Shown here: positions 37,811-46,878 of the stretch, in pieces
How positions within the stretch are numbered: the stretch's first letter is position 1
Layout of the letters: every line of letters begins with the position of its first letter
NCBI GenBank assembly: GCA_041441915.1
Contig: JASDRS010000010.1
Location: 124,001-188,000 of the forward strand
DNA: 64,000 bases
Source: UBA10365 sp041441915
Lineage (GTDB): Bacteria > Pseudomonadota > Alphaproteobacteria > Rhodobacterales > Rhodobacteraceae
Reading direction: 5' to 3'
The notes under the pieces: model-generated
Database searches by the model: none
What the model saw: the letters and a program-made list of their open reading frames with translations, nothing else
What the model was told of the DNA's origin: nothing
Translations under genes and position numbers: made by a program

Positions 37811-38399
37811 CGGGTTCTCCTATATCAAATTCGCTGGTTCTTTAAATTATTTGGTCTATCTGGGACTGCAATGGGGCGATACGTGTTGAAAAATCTCCTT
37901 GTTCGCTGAAGATACCTTGTAGCTTTAGGTTAATAATTGCCACCAGAAATTCTTGGGATAATTCTTAGATTTTTAGGCCAATTTGCAAATATCAATCATA
38001 GGGCATGATGTATATATCGTGGTCGAAATATTGCATCAGTACAAGCGACCTATGCATTTTGGTTGCCTCACTGCAAAACGGATACTTGCGCCAGGTGTCA
38101 TTAAGAGTTGGCACATGATCAAAATTAGTTTGATTTGTGGGAACTTGGTTATCCAGTACTTTAGTTCTGAGTGCTTTGGCATTTTTCATTCGGATAGCTT
38201 TTTTTGCAATAAAAACTGGGGTCTTAGCCATCCGCGTAAATTTTACGCAGGCTTACAGAAAGTTGGCACGCAATTGAGTGCTGGCCTTCTTTGTTGCTCA
38301 AGGCCATCCAAAGTTAGAACTTCAAAAAATTTTATAATTGTAACAAAATCTATTTTGGTTCTTAATCATCTTCAGATCAACAAACCAGGGGGATTAACA
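37811..38399. promoter_or_regulatory. long regulatory region between sqr and the TauA-like gene
   Basis: A 589-base spacer between divergent genes with no convincing coding sequence; the frame stays open in phase with the TauA-like gene but has no start signal or protein-like text. It holds the palindrome GCGTAAA-T-TTTACGC at 38234-38248, about 150 bases before the TauA-like start, and two similar AGTTGGCAC words (near 38107 and 38261). Promoters for both genes are expected here. Confidence 0.4.
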
Positions 38400-39368
38400 A
38401 TGAGAAAACTATCAATTACACTTGGAGGCTTTACGCTGGCTTCAGCCTTGGCCAGTGGCTCGGCGCTTTTTGCGGCAGATACTGTCAATGCGGCGTTTTT
38501 TTTGGAATGGGCAACGCCAAACCAAATCACCAAAGTTGACAAGACCTATGATGCAGCAATGGGCGTGGATGTGAACTGGGTTGATTTTTCAACCGGTGTG
38601 GCCATGACCGAAGCGATGCTGTCGGGCGATATAGACATTTCCTATTCGCAGGGTTTGGCCCCATTTGTGACTGCTATTCAACAAGGCGCGCCCATCAAGA
38701 TGGTGGGTATTGCTGTCGTCTATGAAGCTAACGACTGCTTTGTACGCAATGGTTTGGGTATCACCTCGGCCAATGCGTCTGAACTTGAAGGCAAAACGGT
38801 CGCAGTTCCTTTAAACACAATGGCAGATTTTGCCTATAAAAGCTATATGAATTACTTGGAAGTTGATATGTCTAAAATGACAATCGTTGATCAGGCGCCA
38901 GCTGATGGGGCTAAATCATTGGCTGACGGCGCAGTTGATATGGCGTGTATTTTTGGCGGTGCATCGGCCAAAGCGGCAGGTGAAGTGGGCTCGCCTATCA
39001 TGTCTAAAAATGAAAAAATTAACGCAGGTATTGGGTCGTTTGATGTGATCTCCGTCACTGAAAAGTTTGCCACAGAGCATCCAGATTTGCTGCGCACATT
39101 CCTGCAAGTGACTGAAGAAGCCAACCTTGCTTGGACTGGTTCTGACGCACAAGTCACCAAGGTTTCTGCTGACGCTGGTATGGATTTCGAGACCACAAAG
39201 GCGCAAATGGCTGACTTTATTTTCCCATCGGCACAAGAGCAAATCGACACGTTCTTCAATAAAAATGGGATTGCAGCCCAAGCTGCGGCGTCACTAGGAA
39301 TGCTTTATTCTGACGACTCAGATGGGGCGATGATTGCTAAAACGCTCGATGGTTCATATCTGAAATAG
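38400..39368 (+). CDS. periplasmic substrate-binding protein, TauA/NitT type
   Basis: A 322-residue secreted protein. The signal peptide MRKLSITLGGFTLASALASG is cleaved near LFA-ADTV (about 25); then ADTVNAAFFLEWATPNQ and the DISYSQGLAPFVTAIQQGAPIKMVGIAV block typical of the TauA/SsuA/NitT family. It should deliver a small sulfonate, amide or similar compound to the ABC importer downstream. TauA is the nearest named relative, but no taurine-degrading genes (tpa, xsc, tauXY) are next to it. ATG 38400 follows CAGGGGG. A strong hairpin follows the gene. Confidence 0.85.
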   Translation: MRKLSITLGGFTLASALASGSALFAADTVNAAFFLEWATPNQITKVDKTYDAAMGVDVNWVDFSTGVAMTEAMLSGDIDISYSQGLAPFVTAIQQGAPIKMVGIAVVYEANDCFVRNGLGITSANASELEGKTVAVPLNTMADFAYKSYMNYLEVDMSKMTIVDQAPADGAKSLADGAVDMACIFGGASAKAAGEVGSPIMSKNEKINAGIGSFDVISVTEKFATEHPDLLRTFLQVTEEANLAWTGSDAQVTKVSADAGMDFETTKAQMADFIFPSAQEQIDTFFNKNGIAAQAAASLGMLYSDDSDGAMIAKTLDGSYLK

Positions 39369-39381
39369 TACCTTAAAATAA

Positions 39382-39416
39382 ATCAAAAGGCGGCCTTTTG
39401 GAGGCCGCCTTTTGAT
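39382..39416 (+). terminator. strong hairpin after the TauA-like gene
   Basis: ATCAAAAGGCGGCC (39382-39395) pairs perfectly with GGCCGCCTTTTGAT (39403-39416) around a 7-base loop, and the 3' arm contains TTTT. It lies 14 bases after the stop and before the ATPase gene. It should terminate most transcripts or protect the binding-protein mRNA, giving more binding protein than membrane parts. Confidence 0.8.
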
Positions 39417-39534
39417 TTCGATGCGTTGAAATTTCTTAGCTTTATAAGCCAGTACTTTTTGGATTTGTATCCGCGCCGTAGTCTGATGTTAATTGATCCG
39501 TGCAAATGAGTTGAATGAGAGATGAGCTTAACTG

Positions 39535-40332
39535 ATGGCAGATCTTACCTGTAAAGACCTATCTATGACTTATAGCAACCCGCAAACTGGGGTAGGGGTC
39601 GAAGCGTTAAAGGATATCAACTTTACACTTAAAGAGGGCGAACTGCTTTCGGTGCTTGGCCCTTCAGGCTGTGGCAAGACAACTTTACTAAATATGGTTG
39701 CGGGCTTTTTGAATCCAACAGCGGGGGCGCTGTCTTTAGGCGGTCAAGTAATCCAGGGCCCTGGCGTAGAGCGTGGCATGGTCTTCCAGCAGGGCGCTTT
39801 GTTTGAATGGCTATCGGTCAAAAAGAACGTCGATTTTGGTCTACGTATGAAAAAAACCAAATATCTAGATGCCATTGCCCTTGTAGAAAAATGGCTCGAT
39901 ATTGTGGGACTGCAGGGCTTTGGCGACACGCCTACCTATCAGCTTTCTGGCGGCATGCAGCAGCGCGTAGCCTTGGCACGGTGCTTGGTAAATGACCCCG
40001 AAGTAATTTTGATGGACGAACCCTTGGGCGCGCTTGATGCATTAACGCGTGAAAAGATGCAGTCTTTGATACTTGAGCTTTGGAAAGAGACTGGCAAAAC
40101 TATCATTATAATCACCCATTCGGTGGAAGAGGCTTTGTTGCTAGGCGAAAGGCTCTTTGTAATGGCACCCCGCCCAGGCCGAATTCACAAAGAATATCAC
40201 TTGCCCTTTGCTGAAAGGGGATTAAGCGAGCCCCTCCGAGTTATTCGACAGGATAAAGACTTTACGGAGGTGCGGGAAGAGATTTTGACCATGATTTGGA
40301 ACATGGAAGAAGAGATTATGGGCCGTGTTTGA
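39535..40332 (+). CDS. ABC transporter ATPase, TauB/SsuB type
   Basis: A 265-residue ATPase: Walker A LGPSGCGKTTLL (about 40-50), Q-loop VFQQGALFEW, signature LSGGMQQRVALARCL (about 138-152), Walker B VILMDEPLGALDALTR and the switch His in IIITHSVEEALLLGE. It energises import by the neighbouring permease. It overlaps the start of the permease gene by eight bases. Confidence 0.9.
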   Translation: MADLTCKDLSMTYSNPQTGVGVEALKDINFTLKEGELLSVLGPSGCGKTTLLNMVAGFLNPTAGALSLGGQVIQGPGVERGMVFQQGALFEWLSVKKNVDFGLRMKKTKYLDAIALVEKWLDIVGLQGFGDTPTYQLSGGMQQRVALARCLVNDPEVILMDEPLGALDALTREKMQSLILELWKETGKTIIIITHSVEEALLLGERLFVMAPRPGRIHKEYHLPFAERGLSEPLRVIRQDKDFTEVREEILTMIWNMEEEIMGRV

Positions 40333-42253
40333 TTTTATCGCAGATAACAGGGCTATTATTGCCGCCGTTTTAATTTTTGCTTTGGTGTTGGCTTTTGCCA
40401 TATCGATCGTGATTGGGCGCAAAAAACACAGCAAAAGTGGACAAGAGCAAGTTTTTGGTGACCCTGAGCGTACCAAAGGGGGCTGGTATTGGTCGCTTTG
40501 TGGTATATCGGCCTTGTTATTAATTTGGTTTTATTTTTCTTGGGGCGTGGCGCGGGCCTATTTTCCTGATTCTGCCAATGAACTTTGTCAAGTGGCTAAG
40601 CTGGATGAAGCGCTGTCGCCAATTCGTGCGGTGTTGCCGATTGAGTCGCGCTCGTACCAATCCACGCAAATGGTTGCACGCAATCACAGGCAAATAGAAA
40701 CCCTTCGTGAAAACATACCACTTGGTGCCTTTGGCTCTGATGAGCAGATATCTCTAGGCTATTTAATTGATGATGTGCAATCTTTGCTAGCTTTGTCTTC
40801 GGACCCTATGCAGCAAAGCCCCGAAGCTGCCGCACAAATTGCACTTTTATCACAAGAACTGCGCGCCCTGGCACTTGATTTAATCCAGAGCCCTAAGGAC
40901 ATCAGAGTTACACAGGAAGCACTGAGTCAACCTAAATGGGGCATAAACTATATAGAAATTCCGCTTTTACCGCTGACAGCGCGCGGTATTTTGTTTGACA
41001 TCGCGGCCCAAAAGGCGGCTCTTTTTGCTGCAGAGTTTGTCACACTTCGAAATATTCCTCCGGCCTATGCAACACGCGTGCCGTTGATCGCGCAAAAATT
41101 GGAACAGCTCACGGCCGCCACGGCCGCAGGGCAATTTTCGTCCACCCAAGTGGTGTTGCGCAATGATTACATTAAATCTTTAGACCGTATCTTTAACAGG
41201 CTAGATGACGGCAGGGTGTTTCCTGCGGGAACCTTTGCGCCACTTATGATTGCTATGGGAGAGCTTGCAAGCGCTCAGGCGCAGGCCAAAGGTAGCCTTA
41301 AAGTTATTGATGCGCTGTTTTTCCCTGGTTCTGGTGTGGTCAAGTCACGCACGCAATGTTCTGAGCAAGGTTCGGGCCGCTGGTTGCCCAAGCCCATGGA
41401 TGTTGTGGTAACTTTTGCCGAACTTGCCAATCCTGACACTGACGCGGGCGGAGGCTTTAAGGGCACGCCTTTACTCTGGTGGAAGTGGTTGCCTGTGTCG
41501 AATTTTGTTGCCTTTGTACTTCCTGATAGTTTAGCCGATCTGTGGCCGGGTGACTATGCCAGACATGGTGTCGATGGCAAGGTACAAGAAAACTTCAAAG
41601 ACCGTCTTTTGGCGCTGGCGCAGGGTAATATTTATTTGGGCGCAGTCCCGGCGCTGGATGGGCATTTGTGGGATTCTCTCTTCCGGGTCCTGGTGGCACT
41701 AGCCTTAGGCATTCTATGCGGGGTGCCAGTTGGAATTTATATGGGCGTTTCTCGGTTCATTAAAGGGGTTTTGGACCCTGTGGTGGAACTTTATCGCCCC
41801 GTGCCACCCTTGGCGTGGGCCCCGCTGATCTTGACTATTTTCGGTATTCAAGATGATGGAAAAATATTTTTGCTCTTTATGGTGGCCTTTGCGATCATGG
41901 TTATTTCTGCGCGCACTGGCGCTATAGGGACGCAATTGTCAAAAATACGGGCTTCTCATTCGTTGGGTGCAACTGACAGACAAATTTTGATGCATGTGAT
42001 CTTGCCAAATGCCTTGCCCGAGATTTTGACCGGTGTGCGCATTGCGATTGGAGTATGCTGGGGCACTTTGGTGGCAGCAGAAATGCTTGCAGGCACAACG
42101 GGCATTGGATTTATAGAAAATGTGGCGCGAACTGTGTCTGATTATGAGTTGATTTGGGTTACGATTCTGATCATGGGTATATTGGGTTTGGCTTTTGACT
42201 TAATTATGCGCTGGGTGATTGAAAAAACCATCCCTTGGCGTGGCAAAGGATAG
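40325..42253 (+). CDS. ABC transporter permease, TauC type with long N-terminal extension
   Basis: A 642-residue protein starting at GTG 40325. Only the last 200 residues (about 440-640) are the normal permease: LWDSLFRVLVALALGILCGVPVGIYMG, the EAA loop SHSLGATDRQILMHVILPNALPEILTG and the final helices. Usual TauC proteins are about 260-280 residues. The N-terminal extension has two helices (about 9-30 and 55-75). These are followed by about 320 mostly hydrophilic, helix-rich residues with QSLLALSSDPMQQSPEAAAQ and a pair of Cys (residues 88 and 344). This part is probably periplasmic and may dock the binding protein. Its function is unknown. Confidence 0.82.
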   Translation: MFDFIADNRAIIAAVLIFALVLAFAISIVIGRKKHSKSGQEQVFGDPERTKGGWYWSLCGISALLLIWFYFSWGVARAYFPDSANELCQVAKLDEALSPIRAVLPIESRSYQSTQMVARNHRQIETLRENIPLGAFGSDEQISLGYLIDDVQSLLALSSDPMQQSPEAAAQIALLSQELRALALDLIQSPKDIRVTQEALSQPKWGINYIEIPLLPLTARGILFDIAAQKAALFAAEFVTLRNIPPAYATRVPLIAQKLEQLTAATAAGQFSSTQVVLRNDYIKSLDRIFNRLDDGRVFPAGTFAPLMIAMGELASAQAQAKGSLKVIDALFFPGSGVVKSRTQCSEQGSGRWLPKPMDVVVTFAELANPDTDAGGGFKGTPLLWWKWLPVSNFVAFVLPDSLADLWPGDYARHGVDGKVQENFKDRLLALAQGNIYLGAVPALDGHLWDSLFRVLVALALGILCGVPVGIYMGVSRFIKGVLDPVVELYRPVPPLAWAPLILTIFGIQDDGKIFLLFMVAFAIMVISARTGAIGTQLSKIRASHSLGATDRQILMHVILPNALPEILTGVRIAIGVCWGTLVAAEMLAGTTGIGFIENVARTVSDYELIWVTILIMGILGLAFDLIMRWVIEKTIPWRGKG

Positions 42254-42317
42254 GCTATGATGCATAGTTTTCCGAGCATCGTGTTCGACCTTGCTGAGTT
42301 GTCCTATGGGAAATAAG

Positions 42318-43694
42318 ATGTCGCCAAAAACTGACACTGGCGAAAGGGCCGCGATCATTTCTCTTCCTGCGTTGGAATTGCGTGACCGCATTGCGAGCGG
42401 CGAATTAACCGCCCTGCGTGTGTCAGAAGCCTTTATCGAGCAAATAGCTTTGCATGAAGATAAAGTGAAAGCTTTTGCTTGGTTTGATCCTAATTTTTTA
42501 AGGTTCCAAGCCAAAGAGGCTGACCTATTTCGCGCTGCAGGGCGCGTAATAGGGCCGCTTCATGGCTTACCAGTTGCGCTGAAAGACATAATCGACACAG
42601 CCAAAATACCAACTGAAAACGGTGCAGAGCTTGACCGTGGTCGTATTCCGACAAAAGACGCGGTTGTGGTGAAAAGGTTACGCCAGTCTGGCGCTTTGAT
42701 CTTGGGCAAAACGGTCACGACAGAATTGGCTTTTTTAACTCCGTCAAAAACTACGAACCCGCATAATGCAGCCCATACGCCAGGGGGCTCGTCTTCCGGT
42801 TCAGCTGCTGCGGTTGCCGCTTTGATGGCGCCCTTGGCAATTGGCACACAGACCGGCGGATCGGTTATTCGTCCGGCATCTTACTGCGGCGTGGTGGGGT
42901 TTAAACCCAGTTTTGGGGCAATCCCGCGAACCGGAATTTTAAACCAATCGCATTCGCTTGATACAGTGGGTGTCTTTGCCAAAACCACCCAAGGTGCGGC
43001 TCTTTTGGCGCAGGTCTTGTTTGGTCATGACAAAGATGACGCGCAATCGGTGGTGCAACCCCTGCCAAATTTGGTGCAAATGGCCCAATTAGGCCCAGCT
43101 GCCCTACCAACGTTTGCATTTTTAAAACCCTTTGGCTGGCTCGACGCTGATCCTATCTTGCACGAGGCTTTTGCCCAATTAACTTCAGATCTTGGCGCGC
43201 AATGTTTTGAATTTGAACTGCCGGTTGATATTTACAAAGGTTTGAGTTTGCGTGAAGTGATCAACTACGCTGAAATGGCTTGTGCTTATTTTAAATATAG
43301 CCAAGAAAGCCATCTTTTGGGTTATGAGACGCAAGAGGCTTTAACCAAAGGCAGCACCATTTTGGCGCGTGATTACCTAACCGCGCTGGATTGGGGCAAG
43401 GCGCTTAGAGCGGAACTTAAAGCAATTTTTGACCGTGCAGACGTGATTTTATCTCCCGCAGCCACGGGGCCCGCGCCCTTGGGCCACGGCTCAACTGGAA
43501 GTGCCATTTTCAATGGGCTTTGGACGTTGATAGGCACGCCTGCCATTACCTTGCCATTATTAGGGACGCGCGACGGCTTGCCCATGGGCGTACAATTGAT
43601 CGGGCCAAGACATCTAGATGGGCGTCTTTTGTGCGCGGCCAATTGGCTGACGCAATGGGCGAATGACCAGATAAATTCAGGATCCCAAAATTAG
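42318..43694 (+). CDS. amidase-signature hydrolase
   Basis: A 458-residue amidase of the Ser-cisSer-Lys type: Lys in GLPVALKDIIDTA (about 92), GGSSSGSAAAVAA (about 160-172) with the cis-Ser, and TQTGGSVIRPASYCGVVGFKPS with the nucleophilic Ser (about 190). It hydrolyses an amide, releasing ammonia or an amine. ATG 42318 is taken (GGGAAAT upstream), though ATG 42306 is possible. It lies 64 bases after the TauABC-like genes on the same strand, so the imported compound may be its substrate. Confidence 0.85.
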   Translation: MSPKTDTGERAAIISLPALELRDRIASGELTALRVSEAFIEQIALHEDKVKAFAWFDPNFLRFQAKEADLFRAAGRVIGPLHGLPVALKDIIDTAKIPTENGAELDRGRIPTKDAVVVKRLRQSGALILGKTVTTELAFLTPSKTTNPHNAAHTPGGSSSGSAAAVAALMAPLAIGTQTGGSVIRPASYCGVVGFKPSFGAIPRTGILNQSHSLDTVGVFAKTTQGAALLAQVLFGHDKDDAQSVVQPLPNLVQMAQLGPAALPTFAFLKPFGWLDADPILHEAFAQLTSDLGAQCFEFELPVDIYKGLSLREVINYAEMACAYFKYSQESHLLGYETQEALTKGSTILARDYLTALDWGKALRAELKAIFDRADVILSPAATGPAPLGHGSTGSAIFNGLWTLIGTPAITLPLLGTRDGLPMGVQLIGPRHLDGRLLCAANWLTQWANDQINSGSQN

Positions 43695-43751
43695 TAAAAC
43701 AATTATGACCAGTTTTTCAGCTTTGATCTTCTATGATTTGGGGGCGTCAGG

Positions 43752-44141
43752 CTAAATCAAGCCCTCTTCGGTTAAAACCTTGCGCGCCACGCGGAAACAT
43801 TCGACTGCTTGTGGTACGCCGCAGTAAATACCCACCGCATGAATGGCAGCGCGAATTTCTTCGGCAGATGCGCCATTGGTCAAAGCGCCTTTGCAGTGCA
43901 CCTCCCATTCATGCATTTTGCCTAAGGCCCCTATCATTGCCAAATTCATCAAGGAACGGGTTTTAGGGTCAATGGCGTCATCACCCCAGCCAAAGCCCCA
44001 GCACCAAGCGGTCATCGCCTCTTGAAAAGGGCGCGTAAAACCGTCAGCTGCGGCCAAATTTTTGGCCACATAATCATCCCCCAAAGTGGCCGAGCGTTGT
44101 GCCAAGCCTTTGGCAAATAGGTCTTCGTCAAAAATCGACAT
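43752..44141 (-). CDS. carboxymuconolactone decarboxylase family protein
   Basis: A 129-residue AhpD-like/CMD protein of all-helical fold: DPKTRSLMNLAMIGALGKMHEWEVHCKGALTNGASAEEI (about 60-98), then IHAVGIYCGVPQAVECF. Family members are gamma-carboxymuconolactone decarboxylases or peroxidase-like proteins. It has a single Cys (HCKGA) where AhpD has a CxxC pair, so decarboxylase-type or unknown activity is more likely. It converges with the amidase gene. AAGGAAG precedes the ATG. Confidence 0.8.
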   Translation of the reverse strand: MSIFDEDLFAKGLAQRSATLGDDYVAKNLAAADGFTRPFQEAMTAWCWGFGWGDDAIDPKTRSLMNLAMIGALGKMHEWEVHCKGALTNGASAEEIRAAIHAVGIYCGVPQAVECFRVARKVLTEEGLI

Positions 44142-44209
44142 GGCTTCCTTACTGGCCTTTGGGGCCTTGAGAGTTGGGGCGTTGATGCAGGGTTGAGGGC
44201 CAGCGTCCC

Positions 44210-45070
44210 TTAAGCCGTATTATTAGTGAGTGTACCCATGGTTGTATATAAAAGCCCCAAGGTCAAGAACGCCGAGGCAACCCAGCTTTGCAAACCCAAA
44301 ACCTCTTGCAAAAACACCATACCAAAAAGTTCCCCTACTCCCAAAACAGCAGCCAAAATGGCCGAGGCCGTCTCGGGGACTAATGTGTTTGATGCGTGTG
44401 TCACCAGTAAAACTCCAATCAAACCTGGAATAAAGCCTTGATAAACCATCTGTATAATCAATAGTCCGAAAAGCGCTTTTGAATTTCCAGAGCGTAAAAG
44501 AAAATACGAAATTGGCAGGAAAATAATGCAATTCACCATGGTACCGCAAAATATTACTTCAGAAAAATGCAACTTTCAGCGCCGTAAAAGGGTCATAAAT
44601 AGGCCGAAAAACGGGACCCAAACCAAAAACAACAAATCACCCTTCCAGCTTTCAAGCAGGTCTAAAGCCTTTGGGCCCTGGTCCATAGCTAGGCCTAGAA
44701 CTGAAAGCAGAATTACCAAGGGTTCAGTCAACGGATGGCGTTGTGGAGGAGTTTTAAAAAATAAATATGCGATGAAAATACTGATGATTGGAAAAACACC
44801 ATTCATGAAAATTCCGCCATGGGTGGCGGGGGCGTAGCGAAAGCCTTTAAACACCGCTAAAATGTAAGGTGGCCCCAATCTAATCTAGATAATAAGGACT
44901 TTAGCATAGGTTAAATTACGGCAAGCCTTCATATATATTACCAACGGCAGGGCAATAATACTGGCTAAACCATAGCAAAAGGCGGCCAAATCATAAATGG
45001 CGAACCCTGATTGTCCCGCCATGCGCGACACAATGAGCTAAATTGCCCATACGAAAACCATCAACCAACC
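44210..45070 (-). pseudogene. DMT/EamA permease with three in-frame stops
   Basis: One minus-strand frame encodes an almost full EamA permease: GWLMVFVWAI, stop, LIVSRMAGQSGFAIYDLAAF, then ALPLVIYMKACRNLTYAKVLII, stop, GPPYILAVFKGFRYAPATHGGIFMNG, then PFFGLFMTLLRR, stop, and the second repeat from 44572 to 44210. The stops are TAG 45038-45040, TAG 44885-44887 and TGA 44576-44578, with no frameshift. The first and third fall where tryptophan is usual. The N-terminus upstream of 45070 is unclear. Probably a recently inactivated gene. Confidence 0.7.
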
Positions 45071-45272
45071 CGCGGTAAATCCAGTCCAATGGTGCGATGA
45101 TTTATGCTGCGCTTGACTGACCCTATAAGAGTGAAACCTCAATGGCTGTTTTTCCAAACCTTCACAAGTCCAATGCCATTTTGGCAAAGCCTCATGGTGA
45201 TTTTTCCAATTTATTGATAGGCTTAGGGCAATAAATTAACTAAAAGGGGTTAACATGAGAATCGGATAAAGT

Positions 45273-45725
45273 ATGAACAATGCACCCCTGATACGCGTCG
45301 TTAAGCCGATCGATCGCCCCGAATGGGATGTTCTTTATCAAGGCTATGCGGATTTTTATAAAGCAACTCAAACGACCCAGATGCGCGACCAAGTTTGGTC
45401 TTGGCTTTTAGATCCTGCAGTCAGCAGCCAAGGACTTGTGGCTCTAAACGGGCGGGGCCGTTTGGTAGGTCTTGCTCATTACCGCGCCTTTGCGCGGCCC
45501 CTGAGCGCGACGATGGGCGGGTTTTTAGATGATTTATTTGTTGACCCGGCGGCCCGTGGCGCGAGGGTAGGTGATGCTTTGATTGCCGCTTTGAGTGAAA
45601 TCGCACTGGCGCGTGGCTGGTCAGTGCTGCGCTGGATCACGGCTGATGACAATGCGCGTGCTCGCTCTCTCTATGACCGTGTGGCCACACAAACCAAATG
45701 GGTCACCTATGATATAAAAATTTAA
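45273..45725 (+). CDS. GNAT-family N-acetyltransferase
   Basis: A 150-residue single GNAT domain: DLFVDPAARGARVGDALIAALSEIALARGW (about 88-117) contains the acetyl-CoA pyrophosphate loop (R-x-x-G-x-G/A), and NARARSLYDRV (about 130-140) is the terminal helix. The substrate is unknown. It stands alone, convergent with the HupE/UreJ-like gene six bases away. Confidence 0.82.
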   Translation: MNNAPLIRVVKPIDRPEWDVLYQGYADFYKATQTTQMRDQVWSWLLDPAVSSQGLVALNGRGRLVGLAHYRAFARPLSATMGGFLDDLFVDPAARGARVGDALIAALSEIALARGWSVLRWITADDNARARSLYDRVATQTKWVTYDIKI

Positions 45726-45731
45726 TAGCAG

Positions 45732-46877
45732 CTAAAGGAGGGTGCGCTCAATCACCCACCAAGCGCCTATAAGTGCAATCGCTCCTGATATTGGTAAAGT
45801 CACCCTGCGGCGATACCAGGGCCTGCCCCCGAACCAATAGCTGATCAGCAAATAGGCCAAAGCCACAATTGCTATTTGGCCACATTCGACCCCGATGTTA
45901 AACCCTATCAGTGCCGGTATAAAGGCGTTTTGGGGCAGGCCAAATTCGGCCATAACACTAGCAAAGCCCAAACCATGCAAGAGCCCAAAGCCAAAGACCA
46001 CGAAGGGACGGCTACGGCTTAGGCCTTTTGAAAATAGATTTTCCACAGCAACAAATACGATCGATGCGGCAATTAGTGGCTCAACAATATTAGCAGGCAA
46101 TCTGACATAGCCTAATGCAGCTAGAGCCAAGGTCAAAGTATGCGCCAGCGTGAAGACTGAAATTTGTATGGCCAAAGGCCGCCAAGCAGTTGAGAAAAAG
46201 AACAGGCCCAGCACAAACAAAATATGATCCAAGCCCTTCGGCACTATATGATCAAAGCCCACTGGAACATAGGTTAAAAAGGCGGCACTCATGCTCATCT
46301 GCCCACCACCATGCAATGCGATCAGGCCAGATAAATCACCAGCTTCCAAATATCCCGTATAGGGCGCATCGACCCCCTTTTGGCGCAAGACCAAGGTGCC
46401 ATAATCTGGGCTCCAGCCCATTTGAACCGCTGTTGCGCCCATTGGCAGATCGGCGTGGAACTCTAATTTGGATGAACGAACCAGATCTAATTCTCCTGAG
46501 GGAGGAATATCAACGGCGTCAAATATGGGGGTCAGGCGTTGGCTGTCTGCCAAAATTACAATATTTTGTGCCATGGTGGGCCAAAATTCTAGGAGACCTT
46601 GCTTCAGATCTTGCCGTTCTTGAGCGCGCAGCTGATCATAGGCCTGCGCTTTGGTCGACAGACTGGTGTCCGTCAGACTGCTGAGATCAATGCCAGCTAA
46701 AAGCGCTTCAACGCTTAGCGTGATCGAGAAGCTTAAGCGCCCCTTGGTCTCCGTCATATCTGCGATTGCCGGCAAAATTTCATGGGCTGGGGCTGGGCCA
46801 TAGCCGAGCGCCAACATGAGGGCGCTTGACATAGCGACGTGGCGCACCAATTCTTTGGTAACTTTAAAGGGGCTCAT
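45732..46877 (-). CDS. HupE/UreJ-family membrane protein
   Basis: A 381-residue protein: signal-like N-terminus (hydrophobic to about residue 25, PAPAHEIL), a periplasmic domain of about 170 residues, then a six-helix HupE/UreJ domain with GFDHIVPKGLDHILFVLGLFF (near 203) and FGFGLLHGLGFASVMAEFGL (near 290). The two His motifs (DH, HG) are the presumed metal ligands; relatives are linked to nickel or cobalt uptake. The start is at the ATG pair 46877/46880 with GGAAAA upstream. It is divergent from a DUF4198 gene whose start codon overlaps this one. Confidence 0.78.
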   Translation of the reverse strand: MSPFKVTKELVRHVAMSSALMLALGYGPAPAHEILPAIADMTETKGRLSFSITLSVEALLAGIDLSSLTDTSLSTKAQAYDQLRAQERQDLKQGLLEFWPTMAQNIVILADSQRLTPIFDAVDIPPSGELDLVRSSKLEFHADLPMGATAVQMGWSPDYGTLVLRQKGVDAPYTGYLEAGDLSGLIALHGGGQMSMSAAFLTYVPVGFDHIVPKGLDHILFVLGLFFFSTAWRPLAIQISVFTLAHTLTLALAALGYVRLPANIVEPLIAASIVFVAVENLFSKGLSRSRPFVVFGFGLLHGLGFASVMAEFGLPQNAFIPALIGFNIGVECGQIAIVALAYLLISYWFGGRPWYRRRVTLPISGAIALIGAWWVIERTLL

Positions 46878-46878
46878 C

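Noticed and set aside
38010..38045. Sigma-54 promoter (GG-N10-GC near GTGGTCGAAATATTGCAT)
   Set aside because: Only the spacing and the TTGC half agree; the TGGCAC half does not, and it is 360 bases from the gene.
37983..38399. 139-codon in-frame extension of the TauA-like protein
   Set aside because: The extension has no protein-like composition, and a standard signal peptide with ribosome site begins at 38400.
38400..42253. Taurine importer assigned by name
   Set aside because: The family is TauABC-like but no taurine catabolic gene is adjacent and the permease is atypical, so the substrate was left open.
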